Shown in pieces: positions 17,072 to 25,732 of a stretch of DNA of 64,000 bases. Both the position numbers and the translations under genes were made by a program. Below the pieces are notes generated by a model. That model was not told the DNA's origin and made no database searches. It was given only the letters and a program-made list of their open reading frames with translations. This stretch comes from Mesorhizobium sp. WSM4313 (lineage in GTDB: Bacteria; Pseudomonadota; Alphaproteobacteria; Rhizobiales; Rhizobiaceae): NCBI RefSeq assembly GCF_002294725.1, contig NZ_NSFT01000003.1:186001-250000 (forward strand), given 5' to 3'. Positions within the stretch are counted from its first letter, which is position 1. The number at the start of each line of letters is the position of its first letter.

Positions 17072-17679
17072 GACGGATCAACCCTTCGCGCCGCGCTGGC
17101 CATGATGCCGGTGAGCGTCGCCGCCGCCTTCTGGTCCATTTCGTTCAGGATGACGCCGGCCTTGCGCGAATCGAGCTTCATCAGGATGGCCGCCGCGAGC
17201 TCGGCGTTGACCATCGCCAGACGTTCGGCGGCGGCATCGGGCTTCATGCCGGCATAGATCTTGACGACGCCGTCTTCGGCACGCGCCAGGAACACTTCGC
17301 GGCGTTTCAGCCATTCCTCGTATTCGGCCCGCTTTGCCTCCAGCGCTTTCATGCGCTCGTCGATGCCGGCCTGCAGCTGCTTCAATTCCTCGGCCTGGAG
17401 AGCGTAGCGGCGGTCGCGCGCGGCGTCCGCGATGTTGGAACAGAAGCGCTGGATCTCGCTTTCGTCCGGCGCCTTGCCGCCTGCGAGCGCAGCCGGCTGA
17501 AGCGGCGCATTTTCATGTGTGAGCTGTGCCGGCTGAACCGGCGCCTGACCGCCCGGCAACACCTGTCGTACCTCGTCCGCATGGGCAGCGGTGCCGCCAA
17601 GCAGAGCAACCATTGCTGCGATGGCCCGGAAGCTCAGGTGACGGCGGGGTGTTAGGGAGGAAAGCGCGATCATCGGCAT
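17068..17679 (-). CDS. motE: MotE, periplasmic chaperone for MotC
   Basis: The 203-residue product has a signal peptide (about 1-34, core AIAAMVALLGGTAAHA), a Pro/Gln-rich stretch, a coiled coil (about 93-130: LQAEELKQLQAGIDERMKAL) and a C-terminal MgtE-N-like domain (IYAGMKPDAAAERLAMVNAE). S. meliloti MotE is a periplasmic chaperone for MotC, reported to act as a disulfide-linked dimer; here the mature part has one cysteine, Cys80, which fits an intermolecular bond. The place between flgI and flgH is the conserved one. The client gene motC is about 8 kb away in another operon. Confidence 0.85.
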   Translation of the reverse strand: MPMIALSSLTPRRHLSFRAIAAMVALLGGTAAHADEVRQVLPGGQAPVQPAQLTHENAPLQPAALAGGKAPDESEIQRFCSNIADAARDRRYALQAEELKQLQAGIDERMKALEAKRAEYEEWLKRREVFLARAEDGVVKIYAGMKPDAAAERLAMVNAELAAAILMKLDSRKAGVILNEMDQKAAATLTGIMASAARRVDPS

Positions 17680-17681
17680 GC

Positions 17682-18920
17682 CTATTGGAGAACCAGATCG
17701 GCCTGCAAGGCGCCGGCCGATTTGATGCCTTGCAGGATGGCGATGATGCCGTCGGGCTTCACGCCGAGGCGATTGAGGCCCGAGACCAGCGTTTCGAGGT
17801 CGGGACCGTCGAGCACGGCAACGCGGGCGTCGGGCCGGCTCGCCTCGATGGCGGTGAAGGGCTCGACGGCGGTGTGACCCCTGGAGAAGGGTTCCGGCTG
17901 AACCACCTTCGGCGCTTCGGTGATGCGCACGGTGAGGGTGCCGTGGCTGATCGCCACGCGCGAGATCCTGACATTGCTGCCGATGACGATGGTGCCGGTG
18001 CGCTCGTCGATGACGACGCGGGCAGGGGCGTCGGATTCGACGACGAGATTTTCGATCTCGGCATAAAAACGCGCGGCCGAGACATTCCTCGGCCGCCTGA
18101 TCTGCACCGTGCGGGCATCGCGTTCGGCGGCGACCCGCATGCCGAAGCGCTGCGAGGTGTAGTCGTTGATGGCGTCGGCGATGCGGATGGCGGTCGAGAA
18201 ATCGGGATTGCGCAATTGCAGCGTCAACACGCCCTGGTCATCGAACTCGGCCGGCACCGAGCGCTCGACGATGGCGCCGTTCGGCACGCGGCCGGCGGTC
18301 GGCACGCCTTGCGTCAACTGCTCGGCCTGGCCCTGGGCGGTGAAACCGCCGACGATCACCGAGCCCTGCCCGACGGCATAGATCTCGCCGTCGGCCGCCT
18401 TCAGCGGCGTCATCACCAGCGTGCCGCCGGCGAGCGAGGTGGCGTCGCCCATCGAGGAGACGTCGATGTCGATACGGCTGCCCGACTGGACGAAGGGCGG
18501 CATGTTGGCGGTGACGATGACGGCCGCCACGTTCTTGGCGCGCGCTCGGCCGTCTTCGGTGGCAATGCCGAGATTCTCCAGCATGGCCCGGATCGACTGT
18601 TCGGTGAACGGCGAGTTGCGCAGGCTGTCGCCGGTTCCGGCGAGGCCGATGACCAGTCCATAGCCGACGAGCTGGTTGTCGCGCGCGCTCTGCAGCTGGG
18701 CGATGTCCTTGATGCGCGCCGCGACCTGACCGGGCGGCAGCGTGCTTGGCCCGGTCGAGACCCGGAACATGCGCTGGGTGGTGGCCGGATCGTATTCCGG
18801 ATCGTCGTAGACACCGCCGTTTTTCTGCGCGAGCTCCCGCTTGGCCTTGGGCGTCAGCCCATCCGCGAATGCCGGCTGCAGGCCGATGGCGGCGCTCAGC
18901 AGAAGAACAAAGGCGCGCAT
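17682..18920 (-). CDS. flgI: Flagellar P-ring protein FlgI
   Basis: The product is about 412 residues with a signal peptide (LLLSAAIGLQPAFA). FlgI signatures follow: RIKDIAQLQSARDNQLVGYG, VIGLAGTGDSLRNSPFTEQS and NVAAVIVTANMPPF, ending in ILQGIKSAGALQADLVLQ. An insert of about 40 residues follows the signal peptide (KAKRELAQKNGGVYDDPEYD), longer than in enteric FlgI. It forms the periplasmic P ring. The ATG at 18920 shares one base with the flgA stop (TGATG); a GTG one codon earlier is also possible. Confidence 0.95.
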   Translation of the reverse strand: MRAFVLLLSAAIGLQPAFADGLTPKAKRELAQKNGGVYDDPEYDPATTQRMFRVSTGPSTLPPGQVAARIKDIAQLQSARDNQLVGYGLVIGLAGTGDSLRNSPFTEQSIRAMLENLGIATEDGRARAKNVAAVIVTANMPPFVQSGSRIDIDVSSMGDATSLAGGTLVMTPLKAADGEIYAVGQGSVIVGGFTAQGQAEQLTQGVPTAGRVPNGAIVERSVPAEFDDQGVLTLQLRNPDFSTAIRIADAINDYTSQRFGMRVAAERDARTVQIRRPRNVSAARFYAEIENLVVESDAPARVVIDERTGTIVIGSNVRISRVAISHGTLTVRITEAPKVVQPEPFSRGHTAVEPFTAIEASRPDARVAVLDGPDLETLVSGLNRLGVKPDGIIAILQGIKSAGALQADLVLQ

Positions 18921-19444
18921 CACGAAGCGCCGACCTTGATGGTGCCGTCGGCCATCACCGTGCCGGAGATGATCTTGCCGCTGTCGGTGTTGCGGATCCT
19001 GATCTGGTCACCGGCAGCACCTGGCTGCAGCGTGACGCCGGCGGCCGAAATGGTGAGCGCGCCGGCGGTGAAATAGACCTGGACGGAAGCGCCCTGCTCG
19101 ACCAGCCAGGCGTCGCGGATGGCAGTCACCGGGATGTAGCGGCCGGGCAGCAGCGTGCGCTTGGCAACCTTGCCCTGAAGCTCCTCCGAGCGCGTCGCCA
19201 TGCCGTCCGGCTTGTGCTTGCCGGGGATGAGCGTCACCTGCTTGAGCGAGGCGGGCTCGATGGTCTCGCCGGGATAGATGACCCGGTTGGGGATCAGCAC
19301 GGCCTCGCCGACGACCTGGCCGGCGGCGATCTGGTTTGCCGACTGGCCGGTCGGGTCCTGCGCCAAAGCCGGCGTGCCGGCGGCCACCAGGACGGTGGCC
19401 AGCACGGCGCGACGGAGTGCGGAGGAGATCGGCCAGGCCATCAT
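18920..19444 (-). CDS. flgA: P-ring assembly chaperone FlgA
   Basis: The 174-residue product has a signal peptide ending TPALAQ and an SAF-type C-terminal domain (LPGRYIPVTAIRDAWLVEQG; ADGTIKVGAS end). FlgA is the periplasmic chaperone for FlgI, whose gene overlaps its stop codon. Two adjacent ATG codons (19444, 19441) could both serve. flgG ends four bases upstream, so flgG-flgA-flgI are translationally chained. Confidence 0.93.
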   Translation of the reverse strand: MMAWPISSALRRAVLATVLVAAGTPALAQDPTGQSANQIAAGQVVGEAVLIPNRVIYPGETIEPASLKQVTLIPGKHKPDGMATRSEELQGKVAKRTLLPGRYIPVTAIRDAWLVEQGASVQVYFTAGALTISAAGVTLQPGAAGDQIRIRNTDSGKIISGTVMADGTIKVGAS

Positions 19445-19447
19445 CCG

Positions 19448-20236
19448 TTACCTGATGTTCTTTGAGACCACCGAGGCCATGTCGTCGGCGGCCTGGATGA
19501 CCTTGGAATTCATTTCGTAGGCGCGCTGCGCCGAAATCAGCTCGGTGATTTCCTTCACCGGATCGACGTTGGAGGATTCGAGATAGCCCTGCTGGATCGT
19601 GGCGAAGCCCGGATCGCCGGGGACGCCCACATTGGCCGGGCCTGAGGCGGCCGTTTCCTGGAAGAGGTTGTCGCCGAGCGGCGCCAGGCCCGCCTCGTTG
19701 GCGAAGTTGGCGATTTGAAGCTGGCCGAGCAGCTGGAGGTCCGTCTGGCCCTGGATGCGGGCGAAGACCTGGCCTGTCTTGTTGACGATCACCTCGACCG
19801 CGTCGGTCGGCACAGAGATGGCCGGAATGACATTGGCGCCGTCGACCGTCACGAGCTGCCCGGTGGCGTTGGTGTTGAAGGCGCCGGCGCGGCTGTAGAG
19901 CGTGGCTCCATCGGCGCCCTCGATCTGGAACCAGCCCCTGCCGGTCAACGCCAGGTCGAAGCTGTTGCCGGTGCTGGTCAGCTCGCCTTGCGTGTGGACG
20001 TTGCGCACCGCCGTCGTCTTGACGCCAAGACCGATCGAGACGCCTTCCGGCACCAGCGAGGTGTTGGAACGGTTGGGCACCCCTTGGGTGCGGTCGACCT
20101 GGTAGAGCAGGTCGGAGAATTCGGCCCGCGCCCGCTTGTAGCCGGTGGTGTTGATGTTGGCGATGTTGTTGGCGATGACTTCCAGGTTGGTCTGCTGGGC
20201 ATTCATGCCGGTGGCGGCGATGGCAAGGGCTTTCAT
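19448..20236 (-). CDS. flgG: Flagellar distal rod protein FlgG
   Basis: The 262-residue product is full length for FlgG. It starts [20 protein letters not shown] and continues to [20 protein letters not shown], and ends [20 protein letters not shown], the paired rod helices. The internal segment [20 protein letters not shown] is typical of FlgG. It forms the distal rod beneath the hook. Neighbours are fliE (4 bases upstream) and flgA. Confidence 0.96.
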   Translation of the reverse strand: MKALAIAATGMNAQQTNLEVIANNIANINTTGYKRARAEFSDLLYQVDRTQGVPNRSNTSLVPEGVSIGLGVKTTAVRNVHTQGELTSTGNSFDLALTGRGWFQIEGADGATLYSRAGAFNTNATGQLVTVDGANVIPAISVPTDAVEVIVNKTGQVFARIQGQTDLQLLGQLQIANFANEAGLAPLGDNLFQETAASGPANVGVPGDPGFATIQQGYLESSNVDPVKEITELISAQRAYEMNSKVIQAADDMASVVSKNIR

Positions 20237-20240
20237 GACG

Positions 20241-20570
20241 CTAGATACTCATGCGGCTGATTTCGAGATAGGCCGAGACGACTTTGTCGCGGATCGCGAT
20301 GGTGGTCTGCAGCGCCTGCTGGGCGCTCAGCACCGCATCGACAACCTGGCGCGTATCGGCGTCGCCCTTCAGGGCCTGTATCGACATCTGCTCGGCGCCC
20401 TGCAGGGTGTTGACGGTCTTCGTCGCCGCTTGGCTGAGCACCTCGGCGAAGCTGCTGCCGACGCTTTCGCCGGTCTGCGTTCCGACGCCGCCCTGCAGCA
20501 GGTTCGGTGACGCCTGCTCCGCCCCATCAACCGCCGTTTTGAATTGTATTGCCCCGATACCGCCGATCAT
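20241..20570 (-). CDS. fliE: Flagellar hook-basal body complex protein FliE
   Basis: The 109-residue product has the FliE C-terminal helices ([20 protein letters not shown], ending [10 protein letters not shown]), and its length matches the family. FliE joins the MS ring and export gate to the rod. Its ATG shares a base with the flgC stop (TAATG), and flgB-flgC-fliE-flgG is the classic proximal rod order. Confidence 0.95.
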   Translation of the reverse strand: MIGGIGAIQFKTAVDGAEQASPNLLQGGVGTQTGESVGSSFAEVLSQAATKTVNTLQGAEQMSIQALKGDADTRQVVDAVLSAQQALQTTIAIRDKVVSAYLEISRMSI

Positions 20571-20986
20571 TACTGGTTCCTCATCAGGTCGATGGTCATG
20601 GAAATCAGATCGCGAGCCTGCTTGATGACCTGCAGGTTGGCTTCATAGGAGCGGTTCGCCTCGCTCATGTCGGCCATTTCGACCAATGTGTTGACGTTGG
20701 GCATCTTGACGTACCCTTTGGCGTCGGCGGCTTCGTTGCCGGGCTGGAATTCGATCGGGAAGTCCGAAGGATCGCGGGAGATCGCGTTGACTTCCACCAG
20801 CGAGCCGCCGGTTGCGCGGTCGACCTCGGACTGGAAGGTGATGGTCTTGCGGCGATAGGGATCGGCGCCGGGCGTGCTGCCGGTCGACTGGGCGTTGGCA
20901 AGGTTCTCCGAGACCACGCGCAGCCGCTCGGACTGGGCGCCAAGGCCGGATGCCGCGACTTTGAGGGCTGCAGTCAGCGCATCCAT
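20570..20986 (-). CDS. flgC: Flagellar proximal rod protein FlgC
   Basis: The 138-residue product starts [20 protein letters not shown] and continues to [20 protein letters not shown]. It closes [20 protein letters not shown] and [19 protein letters not shown], the FlgC signature. It is a proximal rod subunit. flgB ends three bases upstream and fliE follows with a one-base overlap. Confidence 0.96.
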   Translation of the reverse strand: MDALTAALKVAASGLGAQSERLRVVSENLANAQSTGSTPGADPYRRKTITFQSEVDRATGGSLVEVNAISRDPSDFPIEFQPGNEAADAKGYVKMPNVNTLVEMADMSEANRSYEANLQVIKQARDLISMTIDLMRNQ

Positions 20987-20988
20987 GA

Positions 20989-21369
20989 TCAGCTCTTCAC
21001 CACCATCGTCATCATCGAGTGGAAGGCCTTGACGATCGCCGTGTTGAGCTCGAAGGAGCGGCGAACCTCGCCGGCTTTCATCAACTCCTGTTCGAGAACC
21101 ACGGTGTTCTTCGACGGCATGATCGCGCCGTCAGGGTCCTCGGGCTTGACGTTGAAGCCGGCATTGGCCGCTTTGGCGCCAAGGTGGCCACTCTGCGTGG
21201 CGGCAAGCGTCACCGCGGTCCGCTCGAGGAGCTTTTCGAAGGGCTCGACGTCATTGGCGATGTAGCCGGGGGTGTTGGCATTGGCGATGTTGGAGGCAAT
21301 CGCCGACTGGCGCACGGCCAGCCATTGCGACTGCCGCGTGGCGAGATCGAAAAGATTTACGGGTTCCAT
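20989..21369 (-). CDS. flgB: Flagellar proximal rod protein FlgB
   Basis: From [20 protein letters not shown] the product is 126 residues, normal for FlgB. The motif [20 protein letters not shown] and the C-terminal [18 protein letters not shown] are characteristic. A start nine codons further upstream is open but less likely. A RIME-like repeat separates the gene from the fliI-linked genes, so transcription may be attenuated or restarted here. Confidence 0.95.
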   Translation of the reverse strand: MEPVNLFDLATRQSQWLAVRQSAIASNIANANTPGYIANDVEPFEKLLERTAVTLAATQSGHLGAKAANAGFNVKPEDPDGAIMPSKNTVVLEQELMKAGEVRRSFELNTAIVKAFHSMMTMVVKS

Positions 21370-21452
21370 GGGAATCTCCCGGGCAAGTACGCGCAAGACT
21401 AGGCGGCCAGTCTTGCGTGGACCTTGCGCGGGGTGGGCTTGCGCCCTGGAGC

Positions 21453-21560
21453 CGGATGATTTCAGGTCTATGGACCTGAAATCTGAATCCTCTTCTAAAT
21501 CAAGGAATAGAGCACGACGTCGTCCGAAAACCGCTTCACACTTTTCGGCATCATGCTCTA
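21453..21560. repeat. RIME-like intergenic mosaic repeat, copy 3
   Basis: Two palindromes lie in the gap before flgB. A perfect 11-bp stem GATTTCAGGTC/GACCTGAAATC with a 4-base loop occupies 21458-21483. A second arm pair TAGAGCA...TGCTCTA at 21508-21560 encloses the core GTCCGAAAACCGCTTCACAC. Both modules are typical of rhizobial mosaic elements. Confidence 0.75.
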
Positions 21561-21564
21561 GCGG

Positions 21565-22341
21565 CTACTTCGAGAGCTGGATCACCTTATCGGCGCTGGT
21601 GACGATCACCCATTTGCCGCCGCGCTGCTCGATCGAGGCGACGCGGCTGGAATCCGGCAGGACGGAGCCGCGCTGCACGATCCACAGACCGGTATCGTCC
21701 TCGATCATCGCGCGGCCGTTGGCGGCATGCACCATCTTGAATTCCGAAGCGGCGGCCGGGAAGGGCTGTTCGCCAGGCGCCGGCGCGGGGTCGTCCTGCA
21801 CCGTTCCGGTGGCAAACAGGTCGATATCGGCATTTGGAATGTCCTTGACCGTCAGCGGCCCGCTGCGTTCGGCCACAACGCCGCCACCCTCGCGTCCGGA
21901 ATTGCTGCCGCTGCCGCCGAACTTGATGGCCTGAACGCCGAACTGCTCCTGGTTGAAGAAAATGTACCAGGGAAACAAGGCGCAGATCAGCCCGAGCGTG
22001 ATGCCGAGCGCGGCGATGACGAAATCGCTGCGGCGATCCGCGCTCTTGTCGGCGAGGCGCGGGAACTGGGCTTTCGGCGGCTCAGGCCACTCGGTGTGAG
22101 GAAAAAGCCCGTCGAGCAACGAATCGCGACTGGCCTGTGCCATATCGGCGGTCGCCCTCGGCGGATGCGGCCTGTTGGCTCTGTTTAGAAGAGCCGTCGC
22201 CTTCTCCGTCCTGGCGCGCGCGGCTCTGTTCCTGGCAATTCTTGCTTCATCGGCAGCGGCTTTCTCCGCCGCCTCGGCCTCGGCAAGCATGTCGCGCAAC
22301 ATGCGCTCGGTGTATTGGAGCTCAGTCTCCTTGATCGCCAT
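21565..22341 (-). CDS. Unassigned flagellar-cluster membrane protein (coiled coil, TM, periplasmic beta domain)
   Basis: I do not recognise a named family. The 258-residue product has an N-terminal charged helix or coiled coil (about 5-55, MLRDMLAEAEAAEKAAADEA) and one membrane helix (about 107-129, VIAALGITLGLICALFPWYI). A Gly/Ser linker follows, then a C-terminal beta-rich domain (about 200-258: LWIVQRGSVLPDSSRVASIE, WVIVTSADKVIQL). That last domain recalls the small homology-region domains of PilP/GspC proteins, a weak resemblance. Its start lies 20 bases inside fliI, so the two are translationally coupled, and the predicted topology puts the coiled coil in the cytoplasm beside FliI. It ends four bases from a RIME-like repeat. 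Confidence 0.8.
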   Translation of the reverse strand: MAIKETELQYTERMLRDMLAEAEAAEKAAADEARIARNRAARARTEKATALLNRANRPHPPRATADMAQASRDSLLDGLFPHTEWPEPPKAQFPRLADKSADRRSDFVIAALGITLGLICALFPWYIFFNQEQFGVQAIKFGGSGSNSGREGGGVVAERSGPLTVKDIPNADIDLFATGTVQDDPAPAPGEQPFPAAASEFKMVHAANGRAMIEDDTGLWIVQRGSVLPDSSRVASIEQRGGKWVIVTSADKVIQLSK

Positions 22342-23728
22342 TCAGCTTCCCCTTGAGGTGGCGGGCGAGGTCGGCGAACGGATCGGCCGATGCGCGGTCT
22401 CTCGGCGATTGCGTGAGCGCCTCATAGATCAGCGGCACCTGGCGCACCGCGATGTCGAGCTCGGCATCGGCGCCGCTCTGGTAAGCGCCCAGCAGACGGA
22501 TGTCGCGCGTGTCCTCGAAGCGCGCGATCATCGATTTCAGCCTTGTCACCAGGATGCGCTGCTCCGCGCTCCAAGCCTTGTCGGCGAGGCGCGAGATCGA
22601 CGACAGCGGATTGACCGGCGGATAACGACCCTGCTCGGCAAGCGCGCGGTCGAGCACGACGTGGCCGTCGAGGATGCCGCGCACCGAATCGGCGACCGGA
22701 TCGTTGTGGTCGTCGCCGTCGACCAGCACGGAAATGATGGCGGTGATCGAACCCTTGCCTTCGGCCCCCGGCCCGGCTCGTTCGAGCAGCTTCGGCAGGT
22801 CGGTGAAGACCGAGGCCGGATAGCCGCGCGCGACCGGCGGCTCGCCGGTTCCCGTCGCCACCTCACGCAGCGCATGGGCGAAGCGGGTGATGGAATCCAG
22901 CACCAGCAGCACGCGATGGCCCTGGTCGCGGAAATGCTCTGCCACGCACATGGCGGTGTCGGGCGCGCGCCGGCGCATCATGGCGCTTTCGTCGCTGGTG
23001 GCGACGACGGCGACGGTCTTGGCCATGCTCTGGGCGCCGATCGTATCCTCGAGGAATTCGCGCACCTCGCGGCCGCGCTCGCCGATCAGCGCCACGACCA
23101 CCGTATCGAAGGCCTCGGCGCCGGCCAGCATCGCAAGCAGCGTCGACTTGCCGACGCCGGAGCCGGCGAAGATGCCGAGCCGCTGGCCGAAGCAGAGCGG
23201 CGTGAAGATGTCTATGACCCTGACGCCGGTGAGGAAGCCGGTGCCGACGCGCTGACGCGCCAGGGCGCCGGGCGTCGCGCGATGCGCGACCTCGGCGGCA
23301 TTCGGCCTGATCAGCGGCGGTCCGCCGTCAATGACGCGGGTCAAGGCATCGATGGCGCGCCCGCGCCAGGAAACATGCGGTGCGACCGCGAGCGGGCCGC
23401 GGCGGAAAACGACGTCGCCGATGCCGGCGTCGGCGCTGCGCTCGAAAGGCGCGACCACCACCTCGTCGCTGCCGATCTTGACGATCTCGCCGCGGCGTGC
23501 GCCGGCCTTGCCGCGCTGCTCGACGATGTCGCCGAGCCTGGCAATCCCGGACAGGCCGCGGACCTTGTAATGCGTCGGCGAGATCTCGACGACGCGGCCG
23601 CCGCGTGAAAGCAGCGCCTGCGGATCGTCGAACCGCCGCCAGACGCGTTCGAGCGCGACCAGCCTGTCGGTCCGTTCGGTGGCCGGCGGGTTGTCGGAAG
23701 CGCGCAACAGGGACGAGCCGGTCGTCAT
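22322..23728 (-). CDS. fliI: Flagellum-specific ATP synthase FliI
   Basis: The 468-residue product is a rotary-type ATPase. Walker A is AGSGVGKS (188-195), the catalytic region is GERGREVREF (Glu217 and Glu221), Walker B is VLLVLDS with Asp278, and ASVFTDLPKLLERAG is typical of FliI. It unfolds or feeds substrates to the export gate with FliH. The start lies four bases after flgF; its 3' end overlaps the unassigned membrane protein gene by 20 bases. Confidence 0.96.
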   Translation of the reverse strand: MTTGSSLLRASDNPPATERTDRLVALERVWRRFDDPQALLSRGGRVVEISPTHYKVRGLSGIARLGDIVEQRGKAGARRGEIVKIGSDEVVVAPFERSADAGIGDVVFRRGPLAVAPHVSWRGRAIDALTRVIDGGPPLIRPNAAEVAHRATPGALARQRVGTGFLTGVRVIDIFTPLCFGQRLGIFAGSGVGKSTLLAMLAGAEAFDTVVVALIGERGREVREFLEDTIGAQSMAKTVAVVATSDESAMMRRRAPDTAMCVAEHFRDQGHRVLLVLDSITRFAHALREVATGTGEPPVARGYPASVFTDLPKLLERAGPGAEGKGSITAIISVLVDGDDHNDPVADSVRGILDGHVVLDRALAEQGRYPPVNPLSSISRLADKAWSAEQRILVTRLKSMIARFEDTRDIRLLGAYQSGADAELDIAVRQVPLIYEALTQSPRDRASADPFADLARHLKGKLNGDQGD

Positions 23729-23732
23729 GCCG

Positions 23733-24455
23733 TCACTTCGAGCCGAGCGTCTTGATCGCGTCGTCGGTGGAGGAATCGGTCTGCCGCATCAGCGCCGCCG
23801 TGTTCTCGAAAGCGCGCTGCACCTGGATCAGCCGAGTCATTTCCAGCACCGGGTTGACGTTCGACTCTTCCAGAAACCCTTGGGCGATACCGACGTCCGA
23901 GCGGTCGGTGACGGGTTCGGGCGTGCGCGCCGGAACGACACCCGAATTGCCATAGCGGACGAAATTCTCGCCGGGGTCGAAATTGTAGAGGCCGATCGCG
24001 CCGACCAGTTGATCGTTCTGCCTGAGCGAGCCGTCGGCGCCCGCCTTGGGCGGGCCGTTGCGCGGATCGAGCTGGATCGGGGCGCCGCCGCCGTCCAGGA
24101 CGGGGTAGCCTTCGATCGACATCAATTCGCCGTTCTCGTTCATGGAGAAGCGGCCGTCGCGCGTCATCACCGTGCCGGCGGGCGTCTCGATGGCGAACCA
24201 GGCGTCGCCCTGGACGGCGAAGTCGAACGGGTTGCCGGTTTCGGTCAGCGCGCCATGCGCGCCGGAAAGATAGGTCTTGCCGGAGGAGGCGAAGGAAACC
24301 GACTTCGGCCCGGTGCCCGAAACCATATCCTCGAATTTCACGCCGGTGGCGCGAAAGCCGATTGTCGAGGCGTTGGCTACGTTGTCGGCGATGGTGTCGA
24401 GACGGCGCTCGAGCGCGATCTGCGAGGAAAGGGCGACGTAAAGGCTATCCTGCAT
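23733..24455 (-). CDS. flgF: Flagellar proximal rod protein FlgF
   Basis: The 240-residue product opens MQDSLYVALSSQIALERRLD and continues to DNVANASTIGFRATGVKFED. It ends NPVLEMTRLIQVQRAFENTA, the rod-protein C-terminal signature. The size and central GNPFDFAVQGDAWFAIETPA fit FlgF rather than FlgG. The ATG lies seven bases after the DUF1217 gene. Confidence 0.95.
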   Translation of the reverse strand: MQDSLYVALSSQIALERRLDTIADNVANASTIGFRATGVKFEDMVSGTGPKSVSFASSGKTYLSGAHGALTETGNPFDFAVQGDAWFAIETPAGTVMTRDGRFSMNENGELMSIEGYPVLDGGGAPIQLDPRNGPPKAGADGSLRQNDQLVGAIGLYNFDPGENFVRYGNSGVVPARTPEPVTDRSDVGIAQGFLEESNVNPVLEMTRLIQVQRAFENTAALMRQTDSSTDDAIKTLGSK

Positions 24456-24462
24456 GATCTTC

Positions 24463-25584
24463 TCAGAACTTCAACTGCTGCATGGCCATCATCAAATCGG
24501 TGGAGATGCCGACACTGGTCGGCTGCGCGAAGAGCACACTGACAGACGTCACCGCCGTCGAGGTCGGGTGGTTGATCTCGTACATGCTGGTGAAGCGAGT
24601 CAGGAATTTGGTGAGCTTGTCCGGATCGATGAAGTCCTTGATGTCGAGCTTCTGCTCAAATAGCTGCGCCTGCTTGTCGATATCGGCGGTGGCGAAGGAA
24701 TCGGGCAGGCCGAGCGCGGTGCGGACCACGCTGGCTAAAGCGGTGTCGGCGAGCACGTCGTACCAGCTGGTGATGTCGGGTGCCTTGCGCTGGAAATAGA
24801 GCGCCAGCCGCACGCCTTCATTGGTCTTGCCGGCATCCTCCTCCAGCGTCTGGCGCATGTACATGTCGACGGTCGGCTGCTGCGCCGGAACATAGGTGGT
24901 GGCATTTGCGCCGTACTGCTCGAAGTTGAGGGCCGAGGCCAGCCCGGCATAGGCCTTGTTGGTCTGCTTGTTGGCAACGCTGTCCGGATCGCGCACACCG
25001 CCCTCAAGGACCTGCCTGATCAGGTCCTTGTCTTCGGTGGCGGAGTCGAGACCGAACGCGGCCAGCGCGTAGGTGTAGAGGCGGTCGTTCGACATCAGGT
25101 CGTCGACCGATTTCACCTTGGTGATGTTGGCGAGATAATATGTCGTCTCGCCCTTCACATAGTCCGAATCCGGGTCGAGACCGGCGATCTCAGCCTGCAT
25201 TGCGTAGTTCTTCGTGACCAGCTGCTGCGCCGGATTGTAGACCGTCGCATCGGCGCCATCCGCCGCGAAGTTGAAAGCGCGGACGAATTGGGCGTAGCGC
25301 TTGTCGGTCAGCTTGTTGGCGAAGCTGTCGGGATTGGAGACGCCTTCCTTCAGCGCCTTGACCATAAAGGCCTTGGCATAGTCCATGTTCTCCAGCCCGT
25401 AGGCCTTCATGGCGTATTTGAACAGGCGGTCGTTGTTGACGAAATCGTCGATCGATTTCACCTTGGTGATGTTGGCCAGATAGTATTGGGTATCGCGATC
25501 GACCGTCGGCTGCTGCTCGATGCGGGCGATAGACTTAGGGATGTCTTTGGCGATCAACTGGTAGCTGATGTAGGTGCTAAGCAA
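24463..25584 (-). CDS. DUF1217 flagellar-cluster protein with three tandem repeats (TTG start)
   Basis: The 373-residue product consists of three helical repeats of about 77 residues at roughly 34-110, 149-225 and 262-338. The block YYLANITKVKS occurs exactly twice (34-44 and 149-159); the third copy is diverged. The end (LFAQPTSVGISTDLMMAMQQ) is separate. It matches the DUF1217 family, found next to rod genes in rhizobia and of unknown function. No Sec signal or membrane helix is seen, so it is cytoplasmic or exported by the flagellar route. The start is TTG at 25584 with GGAGG 9 bases upstream; an ATG between them is out of frame. It heads the leftward flgF-fliI operon, divergent from motA. 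Confidence 0.88.
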   Translation of the reverse strand: MLSTYISYQLIAKDIPKSIARIEQQPTVDRDTQYYLANITKVKSIDDFVNNDRLFKYAMKAYGLENMDYAKAFMVKALKEGVSNPDSFANKLTDKRYAQFVRAFNFAADGADATVYNPAQQLVTKNYAMQAEIAGLDPDSDYVKGETTYYLANITKVKSVDDLMSNDRLYTYALAAFGLDSATEDKDLIRQVLEGGVRDPDSVANKQTNKAYAGLASALNFEQYGANATTYVPAQQPTVDMYMRQTLEEDAGKTNEGVRLALYFQRKAPDITSWYDVLADTALASVVRTALGLPDSFATADIDKQAQLFEQKLDIKDFIDPDKLTKFLTRFTSMYEINHPTSTAVTSVSVLFAQPTSVGISTDLMMAMQQLKF

Positions 25585-25732
25585 AGGGCATGCCTCCGGC
25601 CGAAGCTATCCCCGCACAATAGCGTCACTTCCTTGCGCGAAGCTGAATCGCGTTCGATGCCTTCGATTCAAGCCTCACACAAGGCACGAGGACTATCCCT
25701 GATCCACGATGTGACATGCGGAAGGACCTGTC
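25585..25732. promoter_or_regulatory. Divergent promoter region between the DUF1217 gene and motA
   Basis: This 148-base gap must contain promoters for both the leftward flgF-fliI operon and the rightward motA operon. Ribosome sites are visible at both ends (GGAGG for the TTG at 25584; GAAGGACC for the GTG at 25733). I could not assign -10/-35 elements with confidence. VisNR or FtcR control is expected from other rhizobia. Confidence 0.5.
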
